64,000 nucleotides of DNA from a bacterium SCSIO 12741. Its GTDB lineage: Bacteria > Bacteroidota > Bacteroidia > Flavobacteriales_G > Salibacteraceae. The DNA lies in NCBI GenBank assembly GCA_024398055.1, contig CP073749.1:2666594-2730593 (forward strand), given 5' to 3'. Within the stretch, counting starts at the first letter, position 1. Each line of letters begins with the position of its first letter. Under the pieces are notes generated by a model. It did no database searches. It saw only the letters and a program-made list of their open reading frames with translations, and had not been told where the DNA came from. Made by a program: the position numbers and the translations under genes. Shown here one piece after another: positions 53,445 to 63,000 of the stretch.

Positions 53445-54482
53445 TTATTCGATGGCTCGGTGTTTCGCGTAGTTTTCCCAGTTACCCAGCACATCTTTCA
53501 AATCTTCGGGCCACTCTGAATTGAAGTGCATAAACTCTCCCTTGGTGGGGTGGGTAAAGCCAAGGGTTTTAGCGTGTAAGGCTTGTCTCGGAAGAATCCG
53601 AAGGTTGTTTTCAACGAACTGCTTGTATTTGTTGTAAATCGTTCCCTTTAGGATACGATCGCCGCCGTATTCCGGATCTCCGAACAGAGGATGGCCGATG
53701 TACTTAAAATGCGCCCTGATTTGATGAGTTCTACCGGTTTGTAATTTACACTCGACCAGTGAAACATAGCCAAAAGACTGGAGCATTTTAAAATGCGTAA
53801 TGGCCGCTTTGCCGTAGTCGCCATCGGGAAATACGGTCATTAATTTTCGGTTCTTAGGACTACGCCCTAAATGGCCTTCAATGGTTCCTTCAGCTTCGGG
53901 TTCGCCCCATACCAAAGCATGGTATCTTCGATCCGTTGTTCGATCAAAAAATTGTTTGGCGAGGTGAGCCATGGAAAATTCGGTTTTGGCAATCACCATC
54001 AATCCGGACGTGTTCTTATCCAGTCGATGTACCAATCCCGGACGATCATCCTGCCCACGTGCCGGAAGATTTTCAAAGTGGTAGGCCAGCGCATTTACCA
54101 AGGTACCTGTATAGTTTCCATGCCCCGGGTGAACGACCAATCCAGCAGGCTTATTGATCACCAGCAGCTCTTCATCTTCGTAGACTATATCCAGGGGAAT
54201 ATTTTCAGGAAGTAGTTCAAATTCTTCACGTTGGTAGGGAAGAAACAACACGATTTCATCGTTGGGTTTCACCTTGTAATTAGGCTTTACGGCCTTCCCA
54301 TTTACTTCAAGACAATTAGCTTTTGCTGCTTGTTGTAACTTACTTCTGGAAACGTGAGGGAGCCGGGTAGACAAGAACTTATCAATTCGAAGGAGCTGCT
54401 GCCCTGGATCTACCTGAATACGTTCAACCTCGTAAAGCTCCTCATTTTCGGAGCTACTTTTTTCGGAATCTTCCTTTACCAT
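53445..54482 (-). CDS. RluD-family 23S rRNA pseudouridine synthase
   Basis: A 345-residue RNA-modifying enzyme. The N-terminal S4 RNA-binding domain (about 30-95) has LRIDKFLSTRLPHVSRSKLQ. The catalytic domain has the active-site Asp in LVHRLDKNTSGLMVIAK, the strand LLVINKPAGLVVHPG, and the C-terminal TGRTHQIRAHFKYIGHPLFG. These match the RluD subgroup, which modifies helix 69 of 23S rRNA, although RluC-type specificity cannot be excluded. It is the last gene of a unit with the PASTA and T9SS genes; this neighbourhood with ddl is familiar from other Bacteroidota. Confidence 0.95.
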   Translation of the reverse strand: MVKEDSEKSSSENEELYEVERIQVDPGQQLLRIDKFLSTRLPHVSRSKLQQAAKANCLEVNGKAVKPNYKVKPNDEIVLFLPYQREEFELLPENIPLDIVYEDEELLVINKPAGLVVHPGHGNYTGTLVNALAYHFENLPARGQDDRPGLVHRLDKNTSGLMVIAKTEFSMAHLAKQFFDRTTDRRYHALVWGEPEAEGTIEGHLGRSPKNRKLMTVFPDGDYGKAAITHFKMLQSFGYVSLVECKLQTGRTHQIRAHFKYIGHPLFGDPEYGGDRILKGTIYNKYKQFVENNLRILPRQALHAKTLGFTHPTKGEFMHFNSEWPEDLKDVLGNWENYAKHRAIE

Positions 54483-54483
54483 G

Positions 54484-56703
54484 CTATTTGGAAATCACCA
54501 GCTTCCCAGTGAAATCAGGGTGTCCATCTCTTTGTACCCGGACCACATAAAATCCATTGGGTAAGTTCGGTAGACTTACTGGTTCACCATCTGTTCGCTG
54601 GTAATGTACTTCTTTGCCTTGGAGGTTGTAAAGTTGAACCTGGGCTGATTCTCCCGACTCTAAACCATCCAGTTGAAGCCAGTCACGGGCAGGGTTAGGG
54701 TAGATGGAGAGGCCCGAATACTCAGGCATAATGGTTTGATTACTTAATGGGGTTTCATCGCCATTTCCAAAATCGGCGCGGATCATAATGGTTCCTTTGT
54801 AGGACGTATTTTTCCACTCGCCATCAAATTCAGAAATAAAGGTTCTCTTTTCGTTATTGTAGCTGTTGTCGTAGCCTACGTAGGTTTTGTAATTGCTTAT
54901 TTGCTCCCAGCCAATGTAGAATTTACCATCAACCACCACTCCTTGAGGAATGGTATAACGGTGAAAAGTTCCGGCAGGAGTATTGATGACATCAATGGAA
55001 CCGCTTTCATACACGGGACCCGAATTGAGGTCTCTGAACACTTTTAGGTTCACCCGGTGATTTAGGGTAGGACTAAATGTTTCTACGAAGTTGATGTAAA
55101 TGGCTTTTAAGGTGTCTTCAATAGGTGTTTCAAATTCCACAGCCACCTGGGTTCCAACCAGATTCAGGTGATAGGTTTGCTCAGCCGACCAATCGTCATA
55201 CGCGTAGTAGCGATCAAAAATTTGAGAAAGCTCTAAATGGTTGTTTTCCTTTCTAAACACATCCGAGGATGCATTCGCTTGACAATAGACCCGGAACCAT
55301 TGTCTTTCTTCTTGATCCACGGGAAATGTGAAATACTCGTCAAAAGCATTGAAAGGCATGTCCATCGGATAAAACGAATTTGCCGGAACAAAGGTGTTTT
55401 GATAAGTCTTAGAAGTATAATGCGGATTTACATTACCCGCTTTGTAGACTCGGAACAAGGCCCGGCATTCATCCGTTGTTTGGCTCAGGTTGTTCATGAC
55501 CAGGTTAATGGAGTCTCCGCAAAATTCGCTTGGATTTGTTTTGTAGTGCAACCAAGGCATTGCCGTATATTCCTTAAGGGTGGTTCTCAAGGGCATGGCA
55601 ATGGCGAAATCAATTATCGTGTCATTAACAGATTTGCCAGATCCCATTTCAATGTAATCCAGGTGCCAGTGGTCAAAGTTTCCGGATAAAGTGGCAAAAT
55701 TCTGAAAGCGGAATCGAAATCCCTTTTGCAAATACTTCGCTTCGTCAATGTGAATCAACACTTTTTGAAAAGCCTGATTAGTATCACCTTCGCGACTCCA
55801 AACCGTAGACCACCGATTGGTTACCGGGCTGTAGAATTGAAGGACAAGTGAATCTTCTTTTTCCGGTTGATCTGCCAAGCCCTCGGGCTGAACAAAAAAG
55901 CTAAGACCGATACTATCTCCGGGCAAATAGGGTACAAGAGTAGATCCTACGAGATGATCAAAAAGATTGATTGGTTTAGAGGTAAAGCGGTCCGCAATTC
56001 CGTAGGTATAATCTTCGGAGTTGTCATAAGGCCAGTTTAAACTATCCAATCCATCAAACGAGACCACTCCTAATGAGGGGCTTCTGTCACAAAGCGTTTG
56101 ATTCCATCTGACACTACCAGCAATCCAATAGGAGCTACCATCGTCTTTGGAAAAATAATGCCTCAACTTAAAGTTGTACATGGTGGAATCCGGAGTCAAC
56201 GGTAATTTCCGGGTTATCCCATTTTGAGTGTGAAGGGAATAGGAGGGAAAAACGTAGAATTCTTTTTTGACTTTGAAAGGTTCGAGACTATCGTAAACCT
56301 GAACCAGAAATGAATCTACCCGGATGGTATCAAATCCTCCGTTTATCGGATCTTCTACGTAATTGAAAACGGCCGATGTGCGGAATTCAAGGGTATCTGG
56401 AAATTGTCCGTCAGCGCTGAAATGGTAGCTTGCTGAATCAAAAACTGATGGATCGTTGGTATCGTGGGTGAAGATCTTGATTTTGTAATCTACAAAGTCG
56501 TCAAATAGCGGAAGGCTTAAGGTGTCAAGGAGATGGTGGATAACCACATCGTCTGCCCGACTGCCATCCCCTCTTTCGGCTTTCTGTTGCGTAGGGTGTT
56601 CAAAGGCTGCAGCTGGTAGCGTGTGAACCTCTTCGATTTGCCCAAAGGCAACCGAGGAACACAACATGATTAGCAATCCGATATAGAGATTACGGAACTT
56701 CAT
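54484..56703 (-). CDS. Secreted protein with T9SS type A sorting domain
   Basis: A 739-residue protein. Signal peptide MKFRNLYIGLLIMLCSSVAFG, cut before QIEEV. An acidic N-terminal segment has LSLPLFDDFVDY, a motif often seen in long Bacteroidota secreted proteins. The middle is beta-rich and includes a jelly-roll-like region (HWHLDYIEM). A later module ends TIMIRADFGNGD and resembles the module before the SprB repeats of the giant T9SS protein. The C-terminal sorting domain has LSIYPNPARDWLQLDG and GFYVVRVQ, so it is exported by the type IX system and probably anchored on the surface. Function unknown. Overlaps the PASTA gene by 14 nt. Confidence 0.9.
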   Translation of the reverse strand: MKFRNLYIGLLIMLCSSVAFGQIEEVHTLPAAAFEHPTQQKAERGDGSRADDVVIHHLLDTLSLPLFDDFVDYKIKIFTHDTNDPSVFDSASYHFSADGQFPDTLEFRTSAVFNYVEDPINGGFDTIRVDSFLVQVYDSLEPFKVKKEFYVFPSYSLHTQNGITRKLPLTPDSTMYNFKLRHYFSKDDGSSYWIAGSVRWNQTLCDRSPSLGVVSFDGLDSLNWPYDNSEDYTYGIADRFTSKPINLFDHLVGSTLVPYLPGDSIGLSFFVQPEGLADQPEKEDSLVLQFYSPVTNRWSTVWSREGDTNQAFQKVLIHIDEAKYLQKGFRFRFQNFATLSGNFDHWHLDYIEMGSGKSVNDTIIDFAIAMPLRTTLKEYTAMPWLHYKTNPSEFCGDSINLVMNNLSQTTDECRALFRVYKAGNVNPHYTSKTYQNTFVPANSFYPMDMPFNAFDEYFTFPVDQEERQWFRVYCQANASSDVFRKENNHLELSQIFDRYYAYDDWSAEQTYHLNLVGTQVAVEFETPIEDTLKAIYINFVETFSPTLNHRVNLKVFRDLNSGPVYESGSIDVINTPAGTFHRYTIPQGVVVDGKFYIGWEQISNYKTYVGYDNSYNNEKRTFISEFDGEWKNTSYKGTIMIRADFGNGDETPLSNQTIMPEYSGLSIYPNPARDWLQLDGLESGESAQVQLYNLQGKEVHYQRTDGEPVSLPNLPNGFYVVRVQRDGHPDFTGKLVISK

Positions 56704-57526
56704 TGGTGTCTAGCGGTGTTAGTACGCTATCTATCGAAGATACAGCAATTTTATTGCGGTCGTTGGTAATAAATACTTTAACGGTAGTGCCCAGATATAC
56801 AACTGCTTCCGGTCCTGTTTCGGGAAGTTGACGGTAAATAAACCAATCAAGTGAATCGGCTGGGTCGTATTCTCCATCCGGAACGGCGGCACTTAGTCTC
56901 AACCCTTGCTCAGCCAAATACTCTTCAGCAGCGAAGGCGTGCATTCCAATCAAGTTGGGTACAGGAATGAAATCATCCCCTTGACCTCCACCTAATACCA
57001 AATCGAGTTTTGTACCGGAGGGAAGCATTTCACCGGGCTTTACCCGAACGCTATCCAGCTCCAGCCATTCCACGCAATCTACACAAACAGCTGGGATGTA
57101 GCGAATTTCTCCAATCTTGAATCCCAAGGTTTGTAGCTGAAAAATGGCACTGCGTTTAACCACATTTACCAACGTGGGAACCGGAATTTTCCGAGAGGCA
57201 TAGGTGCTGACGTACACGTAAATTTTACGGTCTTGTTTTACGTGAAATCCTGAATCAGGAATCTGTTCCATGATCATTCCGCCAGGCGTGTCTTCCAATG
57301 CAATCGAATCTACTACCATGTAATCGAGCTGTCTCTCCTTCAATATAGACTCCACTTCAGACAAATGGTAGCCACGAAGGTTGGGAACTTCAATTTCCTC
57401 TCCATGAAGGGTATAGGACTTTAAAAGGGCCATAGTAGCCCAAATACTGAGGACAACCACAACAGCGAAAATGGCCAGGTTGATCCAGAACTGGCGAGTA
57501 AATACGAAACGGATAAAACGCAACAT
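56690..57526 (-). CDS. Membrane-anchored PASTA-domain protein
   Basis: A 278-residue protein. ATG 57526 (MLRFIRFVFTRQFWINLAIF) gives a short cytoplasmic tail and one TM helix (about residues 14-35). Three extracytoplasmic PASTA-like domains follow, starting near EVPNLRGYHLSEVESIL, KIPVPTLVNVVKRSAIF and IPVPNLIGMHAFAAEEYL. PASTA domains bind peptidoglycan or muropeptides; here there is no kinase or penicillin-binding domain. It is divergent from ddl, another cell-wall gene, which supports a role in envelope assembly. A -7 box lies just 6 nt upstream of the start, overlapping the alternative TTG 57535. Confidence 0.92.
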   Translation of the reverse strand: MLRFIRFVFTRQFWINLAIFAVVVVLSIWATMALLKSYTLHGEEIEVPNLRGYHLSEVESILKERQLDYMVVDSIALEDTPGGMIMEQIPDSGFHVKQDRKIYVYVSTYASRKIPVPTLVNVVKRSAIFQLQTLGFKIGEIRYIPAVCVDCVEWLELDSVRVKPGEMLPSGTKLDLVLGGGQGDDFIPVPNLIGMHAFAAEEYLAEQGLRLSAAVPDGEYDPADSLDWFIYRQLPETGPEAVVYLGTTVKVFITNDRNKIAVSSIDSVLTPLDTNEVP

Positions 57527-57532
57527 AAGCGG

Positions 57533-57540
57533 CAAAGATA
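57533..57540 (-). promoter_or_regulatory. -7 element directly upstream of the PASTA gene
   Basis: Minus-strand TATCTTTG, an exact TAnnTTTG match followed by C, 6 nt before ATG 57526. This suggests a leaderless or nearly leaderless transcript. Confidence 0.5.
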
Positions 57541-57609
57541 ATCGGTCTTTCAGGATAACACGTCTTTGCCTGGGAATTGGTACACAACCATTCGTGAATT
57601 AGAGTTAAA

Positions 57610-57681
57610 AGAGATTGGAGATGTGAGTCAGGAGATGCGAGAAACGAGAAAGGAGATGCGAGATTCAAGATTGGAGATTGA
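57610..57681. repeat. Purine-rich short imperfect direct repeats
   Basis: In the PASTA-ddl gap a stretch made almost only of A, G and T holds two copies of GGAGATGCGAGA (57631-57642 and 57652-57663, 21-nt period) and flanking variants AGATTGGAGAT (57611-57621 and 57669-57679). It is too short and too irregular for a CRISPR array, and no ORF covers it. Confidence 0.6.
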
Positions 57682-57754
57682 ACTTTAACAGTTACCCTTA
57701 AGATTTCCTAAACCTGTTAGTAATTCCCTTGAAAACTACGGGGTAATGCTGATC

Positions 57755-57782
57755 TTTGCCGCAGAACAGGCGATTATTTTTG
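57755..57782 (+). promoter_or_regulatory. Bacteroidota promoter of ddl (-33 and -7 elements)
   Basis: TTTG at 57755-57758 and TATTTTTG at 57775-57782 (exact TAnnTTTG), with a 16-nt spacer, 15 nt before the ddl ATG at 57798. One of the best two-part promoter matches in the window. Confidence 0.55.
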
Positions 57783-57797
57783 TTTTAAATCGCGTCT

Positions 57798-58799
57798 ATG
57801 TCAAAATTGAATATCGCCGTCATTTGTGGTGGCTACAGTGGGGAATACGACATTTCCATGAAGAGCGCGGCCACGATCATGGAGAATTTGGATCCGGCCA
57901 AGTACGAAATTTTTCAGGTTATCTTAGAAACTTCCGGTTGGAAGGTTTCCGACTCTTTGGGGCAGGAATGCTCGATCGTTAGAGCTGATTTCAGTTGTGA
58001 TCGTCAGGGAGAGAACCTGAAATTTGATGCCGTGATCAATGCGGTTCATGGTACGCCTGGTGAAGACGGATTGATTCAAGGGTATTTTGACATGCTCGGT
58101 ATTCCTTACAACAGCTGTGATGTCTTGATCAGTTCTCTTACTTTCAACAAAGGATTTTGTAATCAGTATTTGAAGCAAACCGGAATTCGCGTTGCTGATT
58201 CGGTTCTATTGCTTGATCCTGAAGAACGATCTGTAGACGAGATTTTGGAAGTAACGGGCTTGCCCTGCTTTGTGAAACCCAACGATGGTGGCTCGAGTAT
58301 TGGTGTTTCCAAGGTGAAGCACAAAGAAGAAATGCTACCGGCCATCCACAAGGCTTTTGAGGCTGGAAATCGGGTATTGATTGAGCGCTTTGTTCAGGGT
58401 ACAGAAGTTACTTGCGGTGTTATTCGCAAGGATGGAAAGGTCACCCCTTTGGCAGTAACGGAGATTGTGTTTGCCAGTGAGTTTTTTGATTATGAAGCCA
58501 AATACAATTCAGCAGATACCCAGGAAATTACCCCAGCTCGCATATCCGATGATCTTTATGCCAAATGCATGAAGATTTCTGCCGAGATTTTTGAACGACT
58601 CAATTGCAAAGGATTTTTCAGAGCCGACTTCATCATTCAGGATGGTGAGTTTTTCCTCATTGAGGTAAACACAGTTCCAGGTATGTCCAAAATGAGTTTA
58701 ATGCCTCAGATGATCGAACATGCCGGGTTATCCTTGGGTACTATTCTGGATGAGCAAATCTCGGAAATGGTTTCGGGCAAAAAGATGGCCGTGAACTAA
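57798..58799 (+). CDS. ddl: D-alanine--D-alanine ligase
   Basis: ATP-grasp enzyme that makes the D-Ala-D-Ala end of the peptidoglycan stem peptide. The protein has 333 residues. The N-terminus [19 protein letters not shown] is the Ddl start signature. ATP-grasp motifs are [55 protein letters not shown] (Mg-binding Asp, Glu and Asn) and [14 protein letters not shown]. It is divergent from the PASTA gene and ends in a 4-bp overlap with the convergent rdgB gene. Confidence 0.96.
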   Translation: MSKLNIAVICGGYSGEYDISMKSAATIMENLDPAKYEIFQVILETSGWKVSDSLGQECSIVRADFSCDRQGENLKFDAVINAVHGTPGEDGLIQGYFDMLGIPYNSCDVLISSLTFNKGFCNQYLKQTGIRVADSVLLLDPEERSVDEILEVTGLPCFVKPNDGGSSIGVSKVKHKEEMLPAIHKAFEAGNRVLIERFVQGTEVTCGVIRKDGKVTPLAVTEIVFASEFFDYEAKYNSADTQEITPARISDDLYAKCMKISAEIFERLNCKGFFRADFIIQDGEFFLIEVNTVPGMSKMSLMPQMIEHAGLSLGTILDEQISEMVSGKKMAVN

Positions 58800-59374
58800 T
58801 CCAACTGCTGTAAAAAATCAACCAATTTCTGCGTCGCTCTTGCCCGGTGAGAAATCTGGTTTTTTTCCTCCAAACTCATTTCTGAGAAGGTGCGGTCAAA
58901 CCCTTTGGGGATAAATAGAGGATCGTAACCGAAACCTTCGTCACCTCTTTTTTCTTCAATGATCTGGCCTTCTACTATGCCTTCGAAGTAGTATTCGTTG
59001 CCATTGAGCAATAGAGAAATTACGGTTCTGAATCGGGCAGTACGGTTTTCTTTGCCGTCCATTTCACGAAGCAGTTTGTTGCAATTGTCTTCATAAGAGC
59101 AATTCTCTCCAGCATACCGGGCTGAATAAACCCCGGGTTCACCGTTGAGGGCATCCACCTCTAGTCCCGTATCATCGGCAAAACAGTTGACTTCATAGCG
59201 GTCTTTGATGTAATGTGACTTCTGAGAGGCATTGCCTTCCAGGGTATTTTGGGTTTCTGGAATGTCACCGCTAAAGCCAATTTCCTGCAAGGACTGAATG
59301 GTGAATCGGGATCCAACCAGATTTTGGACCTCCTTTAGTTTATTCGCATTGTTTGTAGTAAAAACCAGATTCAT
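58796..59374 (-). CDS. rdgB: dITP/XTP pyrophosphatase RdgB (HAM1 family)
   Basis: Removes deaminated purine nucleotides (ITP, dITP, XTP) from the pool by releasing pyrophosphate. ATG 59374 ([17 protein letters not shown]) gives 192 residues, the family length; the upstream TTG/ATG extension to 59395 overlaps the promoter box. Motifs are [47 protein letters not shown] and [10 protein letters not shown]. Convergent with ddl. Confidence 0.95.
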   Translation of the reverse strand: MNLVFTTNNANKLKEVQNLVGSRFTIQSLQEIGFSGDIPETQNTLEGNASQKSHYIKDRYEVNCFADDTGLEVDALNGEPGVYSARYAGENCSYEDNCNKLLREMDGKENRTARFRTVISLLLNGNEYYFEGIVEGQIIEEKRGDEGFGYDPLFIPKGFDRTFSEMSLEEKNQISHRARATQKLVDFLQQLD

Positions 59375-59392
59375 ACACGATCTTTGTGGCTT

Positions 59393-59400
59393 CAAAAGTA
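59393..59400 (-). promoter_or_regulatory. -7 element for rdgB
   Basis: Minus-strand TACTTTTG, an exact TAnnTTTG match, 18 nt before ATG 59374. It sits between the starts of two divergent genes; a weaker plus-strand box (GATCTTTG, 59379-59386) for the other gene is interleaved with it. Confidence 0.5.
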
Positions 59401-59409
59401 ATTCAATCC

Positions 59410-59649
59410 ATGTTTGATTTTCCCGCTTACCGCAAGTACCCCAATGAGCGAAATTTCTTCAAAATAAATTCGGAAACGGAGTTTGAAGAGGTCCAAAAGA
59501 TTGGGGAACAATATTTCCACTACCGGATTGAAATTCAAACCTATGCTGAGCGTTTGAGAATTCAGGATATGCTCCAGAAAGAGGGAGGATATTGGTTGGA
59601 TTCTTCCGAAGCCGAGTACAATTTTTTCCTGGGCGAAGTAGAGCAGTAG
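59410..59649 (+). CDS. Small hypothetical protein
   Basis: A 79-residue soluble protein, [19 protein letters not shown] at its start. Acidic and aromatic, mixed helix, with a central stretch [22 protein letters not shown] 59410 is preferred over TTG 59386, which overlaps a promoter region. It is divergent from rdgB and ends at the convergent acetyltransferase gene with no gap. I do not recognise the family. Codon use is normal, and small proteins of this style are common in Bacteroidota, so it is probably real. Confidence 0.68.
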   Translation: MFDFPAYRKYPNERNFFKINSETEFEEVQKIGEQYFHYRIEIQTYAERLRIQDMLQKEGGYWLDSSEAEYNFFLGEVEQ

Positions 59650-60099
59650 TCAGAATTCCAGCCTCATGGCGCGATGGGGAATTCCATCTTCCAGGTATTC
59701 TTCTCCATAACCAACAAAGCCCAGGTCTTCATAGAATCGCTTAAGGTATACCTGTGCAGAAATGCGAATTCCTTGGTTTGGATAATGATCCCGACACCAT
59801 TCAATTCCTGATTTCATTAAGTCTATTCCATAGCCGTTCATTCGTTCCGAACGTTTAACCACAACCCTCCCAATGGCGGGATCTTGTCCAGGTTTTGGGA
59901 GCACCACTCTCAGGTAGGCAACCAATCCGTTTTTCTCAAGCATTAGGTGAACCGAGTCCTGGTCTCGGCCATCGCATTCTTGATAAGGACAATCCTGCTC
60001 AACGACAAATACTTCCGTTCTTAATTGAAGGATGGCATACAATTCATCCCGAGTTAGTTCTTCCCAGGTCTTAAAGGTCTGTTTTATACTTCCGTCCAT
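59650..60099 (-). CDS. ElaA-type GNAT acetyltransferase
   Basis: A 149-residue N-acetyltransferase of the ElaA group. The N-terminal stretch LYAILQLRTEVFVVEQDCPY is the ElaA signature, followed by LVAYLRVVLPKPG, the acetyl-CoA region IGRVVVKRSERMNGYGIDLM, and the C-terminal RFYEDLGFVGYGEEYLEDGIPH. The substrate is unknown in this family. Its start overlaps the AddA-like stop by 16 nt, so it is cotranscribed with the recombination gene. Confidence 0.92.
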   Translation of the reverse strand: MDGSIKQTFKTWEELTRDELYAILQLRTEVFVVEQDCPYQECDGRDQDSVHLMLEKNGLVAYLRVVLPKPGQDPAIGRVVVKRSERMNGYGIDLMKSGIEWCRDHYPNQGIRISAQVYLKRFYEDLGFVGYGEEYLEDGIPHRAMRLEF

Positions 60100-63000
60100 G
60101 TTTCCAGATCTGTATGAAATATCCAGGACCTCACAGGTTTATCGGTCATTCGGCTTACGAGATGTTTGCCCAATACCATTTCCTGTTTGTCCTTTTCTTT
60201 CACCTTGCCCATTCGATAATGAATGACTTGCCACTCCTGCTGTTGCATAACCACGCGGTCGGGGCGAACTTGATCGCCTGAAGGGGCTTGCAGTTCAGGT
60301 TGATTGAGGATGCGATCTCCCCAAAATTGGGCTGAATTGTTTAATTCTTGATGTAGATTTTCAATCCGTTGGATCGTTTGTTCTTCCTCTTTCTCGAGGG
60401 CTTGAATCTCAGACTCCCAAACTATATCCCAGTCATTTGGAGTAATAACCTGAGCCAATTTTTTCTGAAGCTTAAGGTGCCATTCCAAGGCTGGATCTGG
60501 AGTTGTTGCCGGGCTATTCAAGGCTTCAATAAATCGATCATCTTCTGGGAAGGATCCCAATTGTTCAAGGTGAAACTCTCCCGAATGATCTGCCTTGGAT
60601 TCACGAATTACAGGCTCTTTACTTCCCCGTACAAAAGTGATATCCTGCCAACCATCCATTCTGCGTAAGGCGGGAACAAACAATTCGGCAAAATACAGGT
60701 TTCGTCCTTCGTCTTCGGTAAAGACGTACAAACGTTCGGCGGCTCGGGTCACGGCAACATAGAGCAGATTGAGCTCGTCCAGCTTGGTTTTATTGAGTTC
60801 TTCTTCATACCGACTTTTATGAGGGGTGAATTCCAGGTCCTTTGAGGTTCTTACAATTCCAGCCGGTAAGCCAAATTGCTCTTCATTCAATGGAAGCCAG
60901 GTAAATTCAGTAAGTCGGTATTTCCAATTGGCGTACGCAAACAAGACCACAGGAAATTCGAGTCCTTTGGATTGGTGAATGGTCATCAAGCTCACCGCTT
61001 CAGCTCCTTCAGGTAAGCTTAAACTCAGCTTTTCTCTGCGTTCATCCAGGTAAGTAATCAGGCCGTTGAGGCGCATTTCCCGACTCTGAAAGTAGTTATG
61101 AACCTCATTCAAATAGGCACTCAAGTAGGCATTGTCACTTTGATCCAGGTGCAGGGCACAAATGATGGTTTCCACCAGCTGATAGCCGTTGGCATGGAGG
61201 AGTAGCTTTAAGTTTAGGGAAATACCTAAATCTTCTAATGCGTTACTAAAGGTGTGCAATCCTGGATGTCGAATCAGTTGCTGAAAGACTTCATGCGAAG
61301 TGGCTCGATCTGGATTCAGTTGATTCCATAATGTCAAAGCTTCCACCTGTCTGTGAACCTGATGTGGATGGGCAATAACTTTCAAAAAGGCATGAACCAG
61401 CTTGACTTCGATAGATCCAAACAGGAGTAGAGCCTCGGATGAAATGACGGGAATATCGTGTTTCAAGAGCAAAGAGGCCAGATAGGAAAGGTCTTTATTT
61501 TTCCGGCAGAGAATACAAACATCCTTCCAAGCGTAGCCGTCAGCTTTTAGCTCCTGCAACAAATTAGGCAGGCGCTCTGAATGCCACTCATTCATGTCCA
61601 CCTCTTCGGGTTTGAACTGTATTTCTACATAACCCTTCGGTTTTTCCCGAACCGGATTTTGCTGGTGATTCAGAAATATGTCTTTGACCAATTGAGGCTG
61701 CTCATCTACAATGCGCTCAAATAATTCATTGTTGAAATTCACAACTTCCGGGCTAGACCGATAGTTGTTTTCCAGGTTAAATTCCTGAATGTGATGACTT
61801 AGCGAAATCAATTGTTCATGGAGAATCGGATCTTCATTGGGATTAGGCAATTGAGGCATGTACACAAACTGGTCTACATCTCCTCCCCGCCATCGGTATA
61901 TAGCTTGTTTCCCATCTCCTACGATCAAATCTTTTCCCCCCTGAGCTAAACTATTTTCGAGTAGGGGAACCAGGTTTTTCCACTGCAAATTAGAAGTATC
62001 CTGAAACTCATCGATCAAAAAATGTTGGTAGTGCTGGGCGGTTCGTTCATAGATAAATGGAGCCGATTCCTGAGCAACAAATTGAGAAATGATTCGGTTA
62101 AAATCCGAGATGAGAACTACGTTGCGTTCCTTTTTCAGTTTTTCAATTTCCTCACTTATCGCCTGAGAAAGTCCCATCGAGTAAAGGTTTCTACTCAAAA
62201 GCTTGAGCATCTTATACCGACCCAAGTGATTTTCCAGGCTTTCTTCGGTATTGGCCATCAAGACCAGAAGTTCGGGCTTAATTCCAGCAATTTTCTGCTT
62301 TTCTTCTGCAGTGGCCTTTCCCGAAACCCATTTATCTGAGGACCGAGCTTTCTCTACATTACTATTAAAGAGATTGGAAATGTCTTTTCGAATCAGCTTT
62401 TTAAACAGTCCCGGCACTCCCCGTGAACCATAAAAGAAAGCCGACTCGCTGAGTCCTTGTTCCAGAATAAGCCCTTGTCCGGCTTCACCCCATTCCACCC
62501 ACTGGTTTTCGAGCTCAGCCACTTCCTTTTCCCAGGCTTTACCAGCCTTTAGAAAATCTTCTTCGCTCACCGTGAGCAATTGCTTTACATAGGGCTGGGC
62601 TTGTTCGCTGAGTAGTATACGGGCAAAATTCAATAGTTCAGCTTCTACCCGCCAGTTCTTGTCGTCGCTCACCCGGTCCAATACGAATTCGGTTAAAAAA
62701 CGCATCAAATCCGGATCATCGGAGGCACGATCCATGAGTCGGGTGATGGCTTCCTGAAGAAATCGGGTTTCGTCCAATTCTACTTCAAAGCTGTTGCTCA
62801 AATCCAGTTCCGAGGCAAAGGTTCGAATGATGCGGTGGATAAAGCGATCGATGGTTTGAACCGAGAAGGCGGAGTAGTTGTGCAGCAGCTGAGCCAGGCA
62901 GTTTTTGGAGCGGATAGCTATTTCCGTAGCATCCAGTTTTAGGCTGGGGTCTTCCAGTAAAAGTGAGAAGTGTGGACTGTTGTGACGTTCCTTTGAATCG

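Noticed and set aside
57610-57681. CRISPR-like array upstream of ddl
   Set aside because: Only two exact 12-bp copies with short, repeat-like spacers, no cas genes in the window.
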